In this document: in pieces, positions 1 to 12,100 of the stretch
Numbering within the stretch: position 1 is the stretch's first letter
Layout of the letters: every line of letters starts with the position of its first letter
DNA from: Massilia sp. 9I
Lineage (GTDB): Bacteria; Pseudomonadota; Gammaproteobacteria; Burkholderiales; Burkholderiaceae_D
Direction: 5' to 3'
DNA length: 64,000 nucleotides
Assembly (NCBI RefSeq): GCF_902506415.1
Contig: NZ_LR733275.1
Location: 3,077,795-3,141,794, forward strand
The notes under the pieces: model-generated
Seen by the model: the letters and a program-made list of their open reading frames with translations, nothing else
Told to the model about the DNA's origin: nothing
Databases searched by the model: none
Position numbers and translations under genes: made by a program

Positions 1-93
1 AGCGCGCGCAGCATGGCCCAGTACCGCGAGCTGAGCGGGATCGACTACGCCAACCAGACCATCAGCGATCCCTTCGGCGGACAGCTCTGCTGA
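1..93 (+). CDS. C-terminal end of an unidentified protein (partial)
   Basis: The window opens inside a plus-strand frame of 30 codons that ends in TGA. The visible tail reads ...YRELSGIDYANQTISDP and then ends in GGQLC. It is followed within 25 bases by a strong bidirectional terminator, which supports a real gene end. I do not recognise the family from this short tail. It converges on the giant minus-strand gene, so it is not part of that operon. Confidence 0.5.
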   Translation, partial: SARSMAQYRELSGIDYANQTISDPFGGQLC

Positions 94-115
94 TCCGGCG
101 CCCGCGGCGCGGACG

Positions 116-153
116 AAAAAACGGCGCTGCAGCTTTCGCTGCAGCGCCGTTTT
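116..153. terminator. Bidirectional intrinsic terminator
   Basis: A perfect GC-rich stem (bases 121-133 pairing with 138-150, loop TTTC) is flanked by an A run on the left and a T run on the right, so it can work in both directions. It lies between the partial plus-strand gene and the end of the giant minus-strand gene and probably ends both transcripts. Confidence 0.85.
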
Positions 154-171
154 GCATGGCGCCTCCTTCGG

Positions 172-3100
172 TCAGGGCTGCGGTGTGCCGATCACCACGA
201 TGCCGGCCGCGTTCAGGTCCGGCGTGACCCAGATCTGCTCCGTGATCTCGCTCTCCTCGCGCTGGCCGTTGCTATTCGCATCGTTCCAGACGTTGACCGC
301 CAGCAGTTCGACGTTCTTCACGTAATCCGTCTCGCCCGGTGCCATCACCTTGAACTGGTAGCCGGCAGCGAAGGCGCGGCCGTCCTCGCCGGTCATGCTC
401 GCGTTCAGCACCTGGAAGCTGACGGTCTTGCGTTCCGCCAGGCTGACGGTATTGATCTCGAGGACGTCATTCACCGGATTGCCATTCGGGGCAGTACCGC
501 CCTGGGCGCCGCCATCCACCCAGTTCGTGCCCTTGCCGACATTGATGTTGTCGCCGTAGGCGGTGGTGGTCACCACGTCGTTGCCGCCGCCGAGGTTGAT
601 CCAGGCGCCGCGCTGGTACTGGTTCATCAGCGCCAGCTCGTCGGCATTGAGACGCTGCTCGACGATGACCATGTCGTCCCCGTCGAAGCCACTGGCCCAG
701 GCGAAGTGCCACTGGTCCGCCAGCACCTGGCCGTTGACGTCCACGAGTGCACCCGGCGCGGCGACCTGCCTGCCCGAGACATGGGTCCGGAACTGGATGT
801 TGTGCAGGTAGGTCCCTTCGACGCCGTCCACGATGCCGTTGCCGTTGGTGTCGGTCCACAGGTGCACCGATACCTGCTCGACGTTGCGGATGTAGTCGAC
901 CTGGTTGCCGCTGACGATCTTCGCCTCGTAGCCGGCCGCGAACGCAACGGCATCGGCGCCGGTGGACATCGGCGTCAGCATGTTGGCGGTGACCGCATCC
1001 GCCACGGCCTGGTTCGGCGCGTAGACGATCAGCGTGTCCTCGCCCGGGCCGCTGCCGTAAGGCGAGCCGCCGGCATTCGCGCCGCCGTCCACGTGATTGA
1101 CGCCATTCCCCAGGATGAATTCGTCGCTGAAGCCGGTGCCGACCACGGTGTCGTTCCCGCCCATCATCTGGTAGGTGGCGCCGCGGCTGAACTCCGTCAT
1201 CAGGGCATGCACCTGCGGCGTCAGGTCGCTCGGGCCGAAACTATCAGCACCCTTGGTGCCGGTGACGCTGGCGAAGAAGTTAATACCGGTGAGCAGCTGG
1301 TTGTCGCTGCTGCGCGCCGGGTCGAAGTAGCTGCGCGCCACTTCGCGCGCGACCGGGGCGATCTCGACGACCGTCTGGCCGTTGGCGAAGCCGATGCCGC
1401 CGCCACCCTGCTCGTTGTGGGTGTTGCCGTCGCTGAAGCTCCAACCGATCGTCACCGAAGACGGCGGGGTGGCCGAGGTGTTGGCGTAGGCGATGCCGTG
1501 CAGGGCGCGGTTGACCAGGCCCTGGGTCGCGGCGGCGTTGAAGTCCAGGCGCAGCGCGCCCGCTTCAAACGTCGCCGTGCCGATCACCGTGCCGCCGACC
1601 GACAGCTGGCCGCCGCTGGCGCTGACTTCGCCCTTCAGCGAGAACACGTCGTCGCCATTGCGGCCACCCTGGCGCTCGACGGTCACCGAGGCGCCGCCGT
1701 AGTTGCCGCGCTCGGCCAGATTGGCGTCATGGACCATCACGTTATGGTCGAGTACCACCGGACCCGTGCCATAGGTGCGCACGGCGCCGCCCAGGGTTCC
1801 GTACTGGCCCGGCGCGAAGCCGGTGTCCAGGCTGCCGTCCGCGTTCAGGCGCAGCAAGGCCAGGCGGCTGTCGGCGCCGGTGTTGAAGTAGGCCGGCACC
1901 ATCAGGACGATCTTGTCACCGTCGAGCACCATGCCGGTCGCGTAGTCGCGCAGGCCGCCAATCGTCAAGAGGGTCGTGCCGCCCTTGCCGAAGCTGGTGT
2001 CGAGCGTGCCGTCGGCGTTGTAGCGGGTCACCGCCATCTGCTCGCTGGCGCCCGATTGTCCCGCCACCACGATCTTGCCGTCCGCCTGGACCAGGCTTGC
2101 GTAGTTCAGGTCCGGCGTGGTGTCCGCAGGCGTATGCACCTTGCCGCCATTGCCGAAGCCACTCACCAGGGCGCCGTTGGCATCGAGCTTGACGAGGGCC
2201 GCATTGTTATTGCTGCCGTTGTTGCTATTCCCGCCGAGCAGGATCGCGCCGCCCGGCAGCAGCGTCATATTGGTGACGGAATCGGACGCCGTTCCGACCG
2301 GGACGATGACTTTGCCGCCAGTGCCGAAGCTGCTGTCGAGCGAACCGTTGGTGTTCAGGCGGACGGCCGCGAAGTCGCTGGTGTCCAGCGTCGTGCCGCT
2401 GCGCGAGGTGCCGGCCAGCACCAGTTTGCCGTCGGCCTGCAGCTGGGCGGCCGTCAGGAAGTCGCCGAACGCCGAGACGGCCAGGGTCAGCTTGCCGCTG
2501 CCGTTGAAGCCGGTATCCAGGCTGCCGTTGGCGGTCAGGCGCGCGACGGCGAAGTCGGTGCCGCTGCCGGCCACCGGGGTGCTGCCGGTGACGACGACCG
2601 CGCCATCGGGTCCCACCAGTACGCCGGTGGTGGTGACGGCGCTGCCGAAGACGACCAGGGTCTCGCCATTGCTGCCGAAGCTGGTGTCGAGCGTGCCGTC
2701 GGCATGGTAGCGCAGCACCTTCAGGCCGGAATTCGCTCCGTTCATGACCCCGAGCGCCGCGACGACTTTGCCGTCGGCCTGCACCGCGATGTCGAAGCCG
2801 TTGGTGGCGACGAGCGGCAGGATCATGTAGCCGGCGCCGTTGCCGAAGCTGGTGTCGACGCTGCCGTCGGCATTGTGACGCGCCAGGAAGGTCTGGTAGT
2901 TGTCGTCGTCGGCGCCCTCGTCCACGCCGCCGATGAACCACAGCTTGCCGTCCGGGCCGCGCTCGATGTCGCCGGGCGTGAAGTCCCAGCCGTGGTCGAC
3001 CACGGCCACGCCCTGCTGCGGGCCGAAGCGCGGCAAGCTGTTTTGCTCGACGTCGATCATGCGGCCGAAAGTCACCTCGGTGCCGTGGTCGATCTCGCCG

Positions 3101-6100
3101 TCGCCGTCGGCGTCATTCCAGATGCCGACGTAGACCTGCTCGACGTTCTTAATGTAGCTGACCTGGTCCGGCCCCGTTACCTTGTACACGTAGCCTTCGC
3201 CAAAGGCCACGGCATCCTCGCCCGTCATGGCGGCGCTCAGCTTCGTGACCGCGACCGCGTCGGCCTCGGCCTGGCTGCGCACGTGCACTTCGAGCACGTC
3301 GAAGATCGGTGAGCCGTCCGGGCGGGTGCCGATGTCGCTGCCGCCATCGAAGCGGTTGACGCCCTTGCCGAGGTCGATGTTGTCGCCGTAGGCCGAGCCG
3401 GTCACGCGGTCGTTGCCGTCGCCCAGCTGGCCCCACATGCCGCGCTTGTACTGGTCCATCAGGTCGCGCGTCGTCTGCGAGATGCTGGCAGCGTCGATCA
3501 CGTCGTCGCCGACGGTGCCGTGGGCCCAGGCGAAGTGATAGGTCTCCGCCAGAGGAACGCCATCGGTGTTCCTGGTCGGGTCGGTCGTGCTGACCCGGAC
3601 CTCGTCGATATGGGTTTCGAAGGCGATCTGGCGCGCGAACTGGGTTTCGCCGTTGTCGCGGACCGTGTTGCCGTTGGCGTCGTTCCACACCGTGATGTTG
3701 ACCGCCTCGATGTTCTTCAGATAGTCGGTCTCCTGCCCCGCCACCACCTTCCAGCGGTAGCCGTCCGTATACGCTGCGCCGTCGGCGCCGGTCATGGCGG
3801 CGGTGAGCGCAGTGGCCACGACCGCGCCCGCTTCCTGGGTGGTGCGCACATAAATGTCGAGGATGTCCTGCACCTTGCCGCCCTGCGCCGTCGTGCCGGC
3901 GTTGGCGCCGCCGTCGACGCGGTTGGTGCCGGTACCGGCGACGATGTTGTCGCCGAAGCCGGAGCCGACGATGGTGTCGTCGCCGGCGCCGGTGTCGATA
4001 TAGACGCCGCGCTGGTATTGCGCCATCAGGCTGCGGGTGGCTTCCGGTACGTCGGTGGCGACGTTGACGCTGTCGTTGCGCGCCCAGCCGTCGATCCATG
4101 CGAAGTGGTAAGACTGCGGCAGCGGCGCATTTTCCGGCGCGATCGTGTACACGCGCGGCTGCAGCGGCACGTCGCGCACATAGCTGACTTCGCCATTGTC
4201 GCGAACACGGTCGCCGTCGGCGTCGTTCCAGATCGAGACGATGACACGTTCGACGTTCTTGATGTAGTCGATCTCGGCCCCGTTGCTCACCTTGGCCTCG
4301 AAGCCGGCGGCGAAGGCCGCGCCGTCGTCGCCCGTCATGCCCGCCTCGAGCTTGACGACCCGGACCGCGTCGGCCTGGGCCTGGTTCGCCACGTAGATGC
4401 TCAGCTGGTCCTTGCCGGCGCCGCCCTGCGGATGGGTGCCGGCATTGGCGCCGCCGTCGATACGGTTGACGCCCGCACCCATGACGAATTCGTCGCTGTA
4501 GCCGGTGCCGGTCACGGTGTCGCCGCCGCCGCCCATCTCGAAGTAGGCGCCGCGGCCGTAGGTCCCCATCAGGCCCTGGGCCACGCTGCCGATGTCGCTC
4601 GCGGCGTCGAAGGACTCGCTGCGCGCGCTGCCGTTAATGTTGGCCATCCACTGCACCTGCGTCATCGGCTGGTTGTAGATGGTGCGGGTCGGGTCGCTCA
4701 GGAGCGGCGCGACCTCCGTCTTGAGCAGCCCGATCTCGACGGTGCTGGCGCCGGTAGCGCTCAGTGCCCCGCCCAGGCCCTGGGCGCCCGCATTACCGTC
4801 CGAGAAGCTCCAGTTGAAGCCGATGCTGGCCGATGGCGTGGCGCTGGTGCTGGCGTAGCCGATGCTTTGCATGGCGCGGTTGACCAGCGCCTGGGTCGCG
4901 GCGGCATTGAAGCTCATGAGCAGTTGGCCGCCGCTTTCGCTGACGGCGCCGATGTCGACGCCCCCGACCTTCACGCGGCCGCCGGCGAAGCTGACGTCGT
5001 TGATCGCGCCGAACTGGTCACCGGCCTGGGCCCCGCCCTGGCGCGCCACGGACACGCTGGCGCCCTCGTAGTTGCCGCGCGCCGACAGCTCAGCGTCGAA
5101 GATCGCGGCATTGCTGTCGATTGCGGTGAAGTGGCGGCCGTCCGCGCGTACCGTGTTGCCGAGCGAGGTGGCGCCCGGCTGTACGAAGGAAGTGTCCAGG
5201 CTACCGTCGGCGTTCAGGCGCAGCAGCATCGGGCTGGTATAGCCGTCGCCGTTGTTGTAGACGCTGCCGAACACCACGATCTTGCCATTGACGATGGCGA
5301 GATCGTTACCGTCTCCGCCCACGCCGCGCAGGGCCAGGCGCACTTCGCCGCCCTTGCCGAAGCTGGTGTCGAGCGTGCCGTTCGGGCGGAAGCGCGCGAG
5401 CACCAGCGCAGTGTCCAGGATATTGCCGTCGACGAAGGAAATGCCCATCGTGATGATGCTGCCGTCGTCCAGCAGCGCCGTCTCGCGCAGGAATTCCTGG
5501 TTGGCGCCGGCCATGGCGCGCACGATACCGCCGTTGCCGAAGCTGGTGTCGAGGCTGCCGTCCCCGTTCAGGCGCATCAGGATGCCGTCGTTGGGGGCGG
5601 CCGTGGTACCGGAAACCGGCGCCGTGCTATAGCCGGCGACCAGGATCTTTCCGTCCGCCAGCAGCTGCACGCTGCTGGCCACGTCGGAACCGTCGAAGCT
5701 GGTGCCGACCGCCAGCGTGGCTTTGCCGCCGCTGCCGAAGCTGGTGTCCGGCGTGCCGTTGGCATTCAGCCGCATGACCAGGATGTCCTGGTTGTTCGTT
5801 CCGCGCCCGAAGCCGGCCATGACCAGCTTGCCGTCGGCCTGGATGGCGGCGGCACGCATGCCTTCGTTGGTGCCGGGAAGCTCCACGCGCAGCTGGCCGC
5901 TGCCGTTGAAGCCGCTGTCCAGAGACCCATCCGGGTTCAGGCGCATCACCAGGACGTCGCTGCCGTTGATGCCCGCCGTACTGGCGCCGCCAATGATGAC
6001 CAGCTTGCCGTTCGCGTCCAGCAGATCGTGCTGGACCGAAATGACGGAGCCGGCCAGCGACAGTGGCACCACGCCGCCGGTGCCGAAGGACGTATCGGCG

Positions 6101-9100
6101 CTGCCGTCGGCATTCAGGCGCAGCACGCGTACCGTGCCGGCCGGGGTCTGGGTGGTGAAGAGCAGCTTGCCGTCGGCCAGTTCAAGCGGGACGGCCACCT
6201 GGCCGAAGGGCGCATCGAAAGGCATGCGCCCGCCGGTGCCGAAGCTGGTATCGAGGGTGCCGTCCGGGTTGCTGCGTTCGAGCACGTGCGAATACACGTC
6301 ATTGGCGTCGGCCACGACATGCAGCGACAACAGCTTGCCGTCGCGCAGGACGGTGCCGGTGCGCATGGCAGCATCGTAGCTGTAGTCGCGCGCAATGAGG
6401 CCCGGCGGCGTGCCGCCGAAACTCGGCGCATTGTTCGCCACCAGCGACACGGTGCGCGCCACCGTCACCTCGTCCGCACTGCCCGCCACGTCGTCGCGCA
6501 CGCGGTCGCCGTCCTTGTCCTGCCAGACGAGGACCTGGACCTGTTCGACGTTGCGCAGGTAGTCGGTCTCGCCGCCGTTCGTGACTTTCACGCGGTAGCC
6601 CTGCGTATAGGCCTCGCCATCGGCGCCGCCCATGCCCGAATCCAGCAGGGTGACGGCGACCGCGTCGGCCGCGGCCTGGTCGGCCACGACCACGCTCAGC
6701 ACGTCGTTGCCGCCGGCGCCGTCCACACGGTTGACGCCCGTACCCATGATGAATTCGTCGCCATACGCCGTGCCGGTCGCGCGGTCGTCGCCCGCGCCCA
6801 TGTCGAAGCGCGCGCCGCGTCCCTGCGCCGCCATCAGGGACACGGTCTGCGGCTGGAATGCCGTGCCGCCGTCGACGACGTCGGCGCCGCCGGTGCCGTC
6901 GACGCTGGCCAGGTGGCTCAGCTGGGAGATCAGTTCGCCTTTCGTGGTGCGCGAGGCGTCAGTGGCGGAAGCCACGGCCTGCTGCATCACCACGCCAATC
7001 TCGACCGTCGTGCTGCCGCCGGCCCCGAGCGCTCCACCCAGGCCTTGATCGCCGCCGTTGCCGTCGCTGAACTGCCAGTTCAGGGTGGCGCCCGTCGCCG
7101 CCGGGTTGGCGTTGGCGTAGCCGATGCCGTGCAGGGCGCGGTTGACCAGTTCCTGGGTCGCGCTGTTGTTGAATACGATGGACAGGCGGCCGCCCTGCTG
7201 GCCGACCGTGCCGACCACGGTGGCGCCGACCGTCAGCTGGCCGTTGGCGAAGCCGACCTCGCCCACGCCCCGGTACAGGTCGTCGGCGTTGGCGCCGCCG
7301 GCGCGTTCGATGGACAGCGTCGCGCCGCCGTAGTTGCCGCGCACTGCCAACTCGGCGTCGTGGATCGCCGCATTGGTATCGAGCGCGGTCCAGTGGTAGC
7401 CGTCGGCGCGCGTGATGCCGCCCAGCGAGCCGCTTGCGGGCGCCAGGCCGGCGTCCAGGCTGCCGTCCATGTTCAGGCGCAGCAGCAAGGCGCTGGCAGT
7501 GCCGCTGCTGTCGTTGTTGACCGCGCCGAACATCAGGATCTTGCCGTCATGGACGACCAGCGAGCCGACGTCGGAGCCCATGCCGCGGCCCTGGTAGCGG
7601 AAACTGCCGCCGTTTGCGAAGCTCGTGTCGAGGCTGCCGTCGGCGCGGAAGCGCGAGATCGTCACGTCGCCGTTGCTGCTGCTGGTCGGCGTGCCGCCCA
7701 CGATGCCGAGGGTGAGGAAGCTGCCGTCGGCCAGCGGCACGACCTTGAACACATAGTCGTTGTCGGCCGTTCCCGGCACGCGCACGCGGCCGCCGCTGCC
7801 GAAGCTGGTGTCGAGGCTACCGTCCACGTTGAGGCGCAGCAGCAGGCCGTCGTTGGTGGTGCTGTTGTTGATGCTGCTGTTGAAATAGCCGCCGATGAGG
7901 ATTTTACCGCTCGGCAGGATCGCCATGCTGGTGGCGGTATCCAGGGCCTCGACGCCGGGGCTCCCCTGCAGCAGGACCTTGCCGCCGCTGCCGAAGCCGC
8001 TGTCGAGCGAACCGTCGGTATTGAAGCGCAGCGCCACCACGTCGCGGCTGGCTGCGCCCTGGGCGTAGCCGACGACCACCAGCTTGCCGTCGGCCTGCAC
8101 CTGGGCCGCGCGGGCCAGGTCGCCGCCGCCGGATGGCACGATCGCGTAGCCGTCGCCGCTGAAGCCGGTGTCCAGGCTGCCGTCGAGGTTCAGGCGCGCG
8201 ACCGAGATGGCCAGCGGGGAGCCGGCATAGCCGACTACCCACAGTTTGCCGCCGCCTTCGAGCACCTGGAAGGGCTGGCCCGCGATCACGGCCGCGCCGG
8301 CGTTGCCGAAGCTCTGGTCGAGGCTGCCGTCCTGGTTCACCAGCATCAGCTTGGTGCCGGCGGTAACCCGTTGCGCCACCAGCAGCTTGCCGCTGCCCAG
8401 CAGTACAGGCGGGACGGCCGACAGGAACGCGTTTTCGAGGATCACCCGGCCGGCTGTGCCGAAGGAGCTGTCGATGCTGCCGTCGGCCAGGCTGCGCTCG
8501 AGCGCGAGCTGTTGTACGTTGTTGGCGTCGGCCACATAGACGAGCGACACCAGCTTGCCGTCAGGCAGGACCACGCCACCCACGTTGCCATAATCGCCGG
8601 CGCCGTCGCGCACCAGCGCGCCGCGCGGAGCGCCGGCGAAGCTCGGCGCGGTATTGCTCACCAGGCCGACGCTGCGCGTGTAGGAAATCTCGCGCGCCGG
8701 ATCGGTGTCGCTGGTGCCCCAATCGCGCTGGCCGTCGCCGTCCTTGTCGGTCCAGACCATCACGTTGAGCTGCTCGATGTTCTTGATGTAGTCGGTCGAC
8801 ACCGCGCCGTTGACCACCTTGTAGCGGTAGCCATCGTTCCAGGCCGCAGCGTCGTCGCCGCTCATGGCCGCCGTCAGCGGGGTCACCGCGACCGCGTCGG
8901 CCTCGGCGCGGGTGGCGACATAGATCTCCAGCAGGTCGAAGGCGGCGCCGCCGGCCGGGTGGGTGCCGCGGTTGTCGCCGCCATCGATGCGGTTGACACC
9001 CGCGCCGGTGACGAAGTTGTCGCCGTAGGCCGAACCGGTGATGCTGTCGTTGCCCGCATAGGTCTCGACGAATACGCCGCGCTGGTACTGGTCCATCAGG

Positions 9101-12100
9101 CCGCGGGTGGCGCTGGAGATGTCGGTGGCCGCATTGAAGCTGTCGGCGCCGGCGCTGCCGTTGACCCAGGCCATGTGCATCGCGCCGGACAGCGGATTGC
9201 CGCCGGCGTCCTTGGTCGGGTCAAGCGGATGGCGCGCAATCTCGGTGATGCCGGCGGCCAGGCGGATGTGGCGCGCATGCGGGGCTTCGTTGGGGTCGCG
9301 CAGATGGTTGCCGTTGGCGTCGGTCCAGATGAAGACGTTCACCGCCTCGACGTTCCTGACGTAGTTGACGGCCTCGCCGTCCACCACCTTCCAGGTGTAG
9401 CCGTCGGCGAAGGCTTGCGCGTCCCTGCCGGTGGCGGCGGCATCGAGCACGATCGCCTGCACCGCGTTGGCGCGGGCCTGGCTGTCGACGTAGATCTCGA
9501 GCACGTCTTCCGGACGCTGGCCGTTCGGCGTGCTGCCGCCGTTGGCGCGGCCGTCGATGTAGTTGGTGCCAGCGCCGCCGATGAAGTTGTCGCCGTAGGC
9601 CGAGCCGGCCAGGGTGTCGTCGCCGGCGCCGCCGTCGACCCACACGCCGCGGCCCTGCTGGGCCATCAGCTGCTGCGTGGCGCTCGACACGTCGGTGTTC
9701 GCGTCGAAGCTGTCGTTGCGCTCCCAGCCCTCGGCGCTGGCCAGGTGCCAGATGTCCTTCAGGCTGCGGCCGTCGCTTGCCTTGGTCGGGTCGGTGCTGC
9801 TGACCGTGGTCTCGTACACGCGCAGGGCGACCGGGATCTCGCGCATCCAGGTCAGTTCGTTGCCCTCGGCGGTCTTGTTGCCGTTGGCGTCGGCCCAGCG
9901 GAAGATCTTGATCATTTCCACGTTCTTGACGTAGTCGATCTCGCTGCCGTTCACCACCTTCACTTCGTAGCCGGCGGCGAAGGCCTCGCCGTCGGCGCCG
10001 GCCATGCCGGCCGCGAGCCGGGTGACGCTGACCGCATTGGCCCCGGCCTGGTCGGCCACCAGCACGTGCAGGGTGTCGCGGCCAGGACCGCCACCGAACG
10101 GATAGGTGCCGGCCTGGCCCCCGCCGTCGATGCGGTTGGTGCCGCTGCCGGCGTAGATCTCGTCGCTGCCGCCGGTCCCGACCAGGGTGTCGTCGCCGGC
10201 GCCGAGGTCAAAGCGGGCGCCGCGTCCGAGTTCGGCCATCAGGGAACGCACCGGGGCCGACAGCTGCGTGGCGCTGTCGAAGCTGTCACCGCGTGCGCTG
10301 CCATAGACCGTGGCCAGGAAGGGATAATTCGTCAGAGGCTGGCCGTCGGTCGAATTGGCCGGCGTCGACAGGCTGCGCGCGATTTCGCGCACAGTGGTGC
10401 CGATCAACACCTGGGTGGTGGCGCCGGCCGACAGGGCGCCGCCGAAGCCCTGGTTGCCGCTGTTGCCGTCGCTGAAGGTCCAGTCGATCGACACCGAGGA
10501 CGGCGGATTGGCGCTGCCGTTGCTGTAGCCGATGCCGTGCATGGCGCGGTTCACCAGGCCCTGGGTCGCGGCGGCGTTGAAGGACAGGGTCAGCGTACCG
10601 CCGCTCTGGGCGACGGCGCCGATCACCGTGCCGCCGACGCTCAGCTGGCCATTGGCGAAGCTGACCTCGCCCATGGCCGTGAACAGGTCGTCGCCGGAGG
10701 CGCCGCCCTGGCGCGCCAGCTTGAGCGAGGCGCCGCCATAGTTGCCGCGTGCATGCAGTTCGGGGTCGTGGATCGCCGCGTTCGTGTCGAGCGCGACCGG
10801 CAGCACGCCGTTCGCCTGCACGCTGCCTGCCACGGAGGACAGCGGCGCCGGGTAGAAGCCGGTGTCGAGGCTGCCGTCGCTGTTGAGGCGCGCGATCAGC
10901 GGCTGGTAGCTGTTGCTTGCAAGATCAGTGATGGTGGTGCCGAAGATGACGATCTTGCCGTCCACCAGCACCAGGCTGCCCGGGTCGACGCCGACGCCGA
11001 TACCGTGACCCGGCACGCGGGCGATGCCGCTGTTGCCGAAGCTGGTGTCGAGCTGGCCGTTTGCCAGGTAGCGCACGACCATCAGTTCCCCTCCCACGCC
11101 ACCGCTGGCCTGGGTTGCGCCGACGGTGCCGTACGCGATGATCTTGCCGTCGGCCTGGACGGCGACATGGCCGAACACGTCGTGCCCGTCGGTCAGATGG
11201 GCCTTGACCACGCCGCTGCTGCCGAAGCTGGTGTCGACCGTGCCGTTGGCGTTCAGGCGCATCAGGAAGCCGTCGACGTCGTTGGCAGGTGAGCGCATGG
11301 TCCCGGCCAGCAGGATCTTGCCGTCCGGGAGAACCACCATCGAACGCGCATTGTCCGTGCCGATGCCGATCGCGCGCAGGAACACGCCCTGGTCGCCGAA
11401 GCTGGTATCGATGCTGCCGTTGCTGTTAAAGCGCAGCACGGCGGCGTCCAGCGTGCCGTCCGGCCCGCCCACATAGCCCGACACGAGCAGTTTGTCGCCC
11501 TGCAGGACCATGTGCGACATGGTCGAACCGACGTTCGCGAAACCGTATTGCAGCTTGCCGCCGGTGCCGAAACTGGTGTCGAGCGAACCGTCGGTGTTCA
11601 GGCGGGTCGCCACCATGAAGAAGGGAGCGACGCTGGCATTGCCCCAGCCGGCCACGATGACCTTGCCGTCCGGCTGGACCAGGATCTCGGTCGGCAGGTC
11701 GGAGCCGGAGTGGATGTTGACGATGGTCGAGCCGCCATCGCCGAAGCTGCTGTCCGGACTGCCGTCGGCGTTCACGCGCATGACACGGAAATCGAAATTG
11801 CTGCCCGGGGTCGAAATCGCCAGCATGATCTTGCCGTCGGCGAGTTCGACCGGCGCCGCGTTCGATACGACGCCGCTGGTCGGCAGGACCACGCGGCCGG
11901 TGCCGCCGCCGAAGCTGGTGTCGACGCTGCCGTCGGCATTGTGGCGCGCCAGGATCGTCTGTGCCGGGCTGCCGTCGCCCTGCTGGAGCATGCGGACCGA
12001 TAGCAGCTTGCCGTTGGCCAGCACGGTGCCACCGGTCTGCACGTAATAGGCGCCAACGCCTTCGATCGCCACGCCGGCAGGCGCGCCGGCGAAGCTCGGC

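Noticed and set aside
3520..11292. A 2,590-codon open frame on the plus strand, and others at 706-3312 and 12634-17283
   Set aside because: They are antisense to the giant and lipoprotein genes. Repeat periodicity and high GC keep the opposite frame open; the translations are low-complexity and have no family features.
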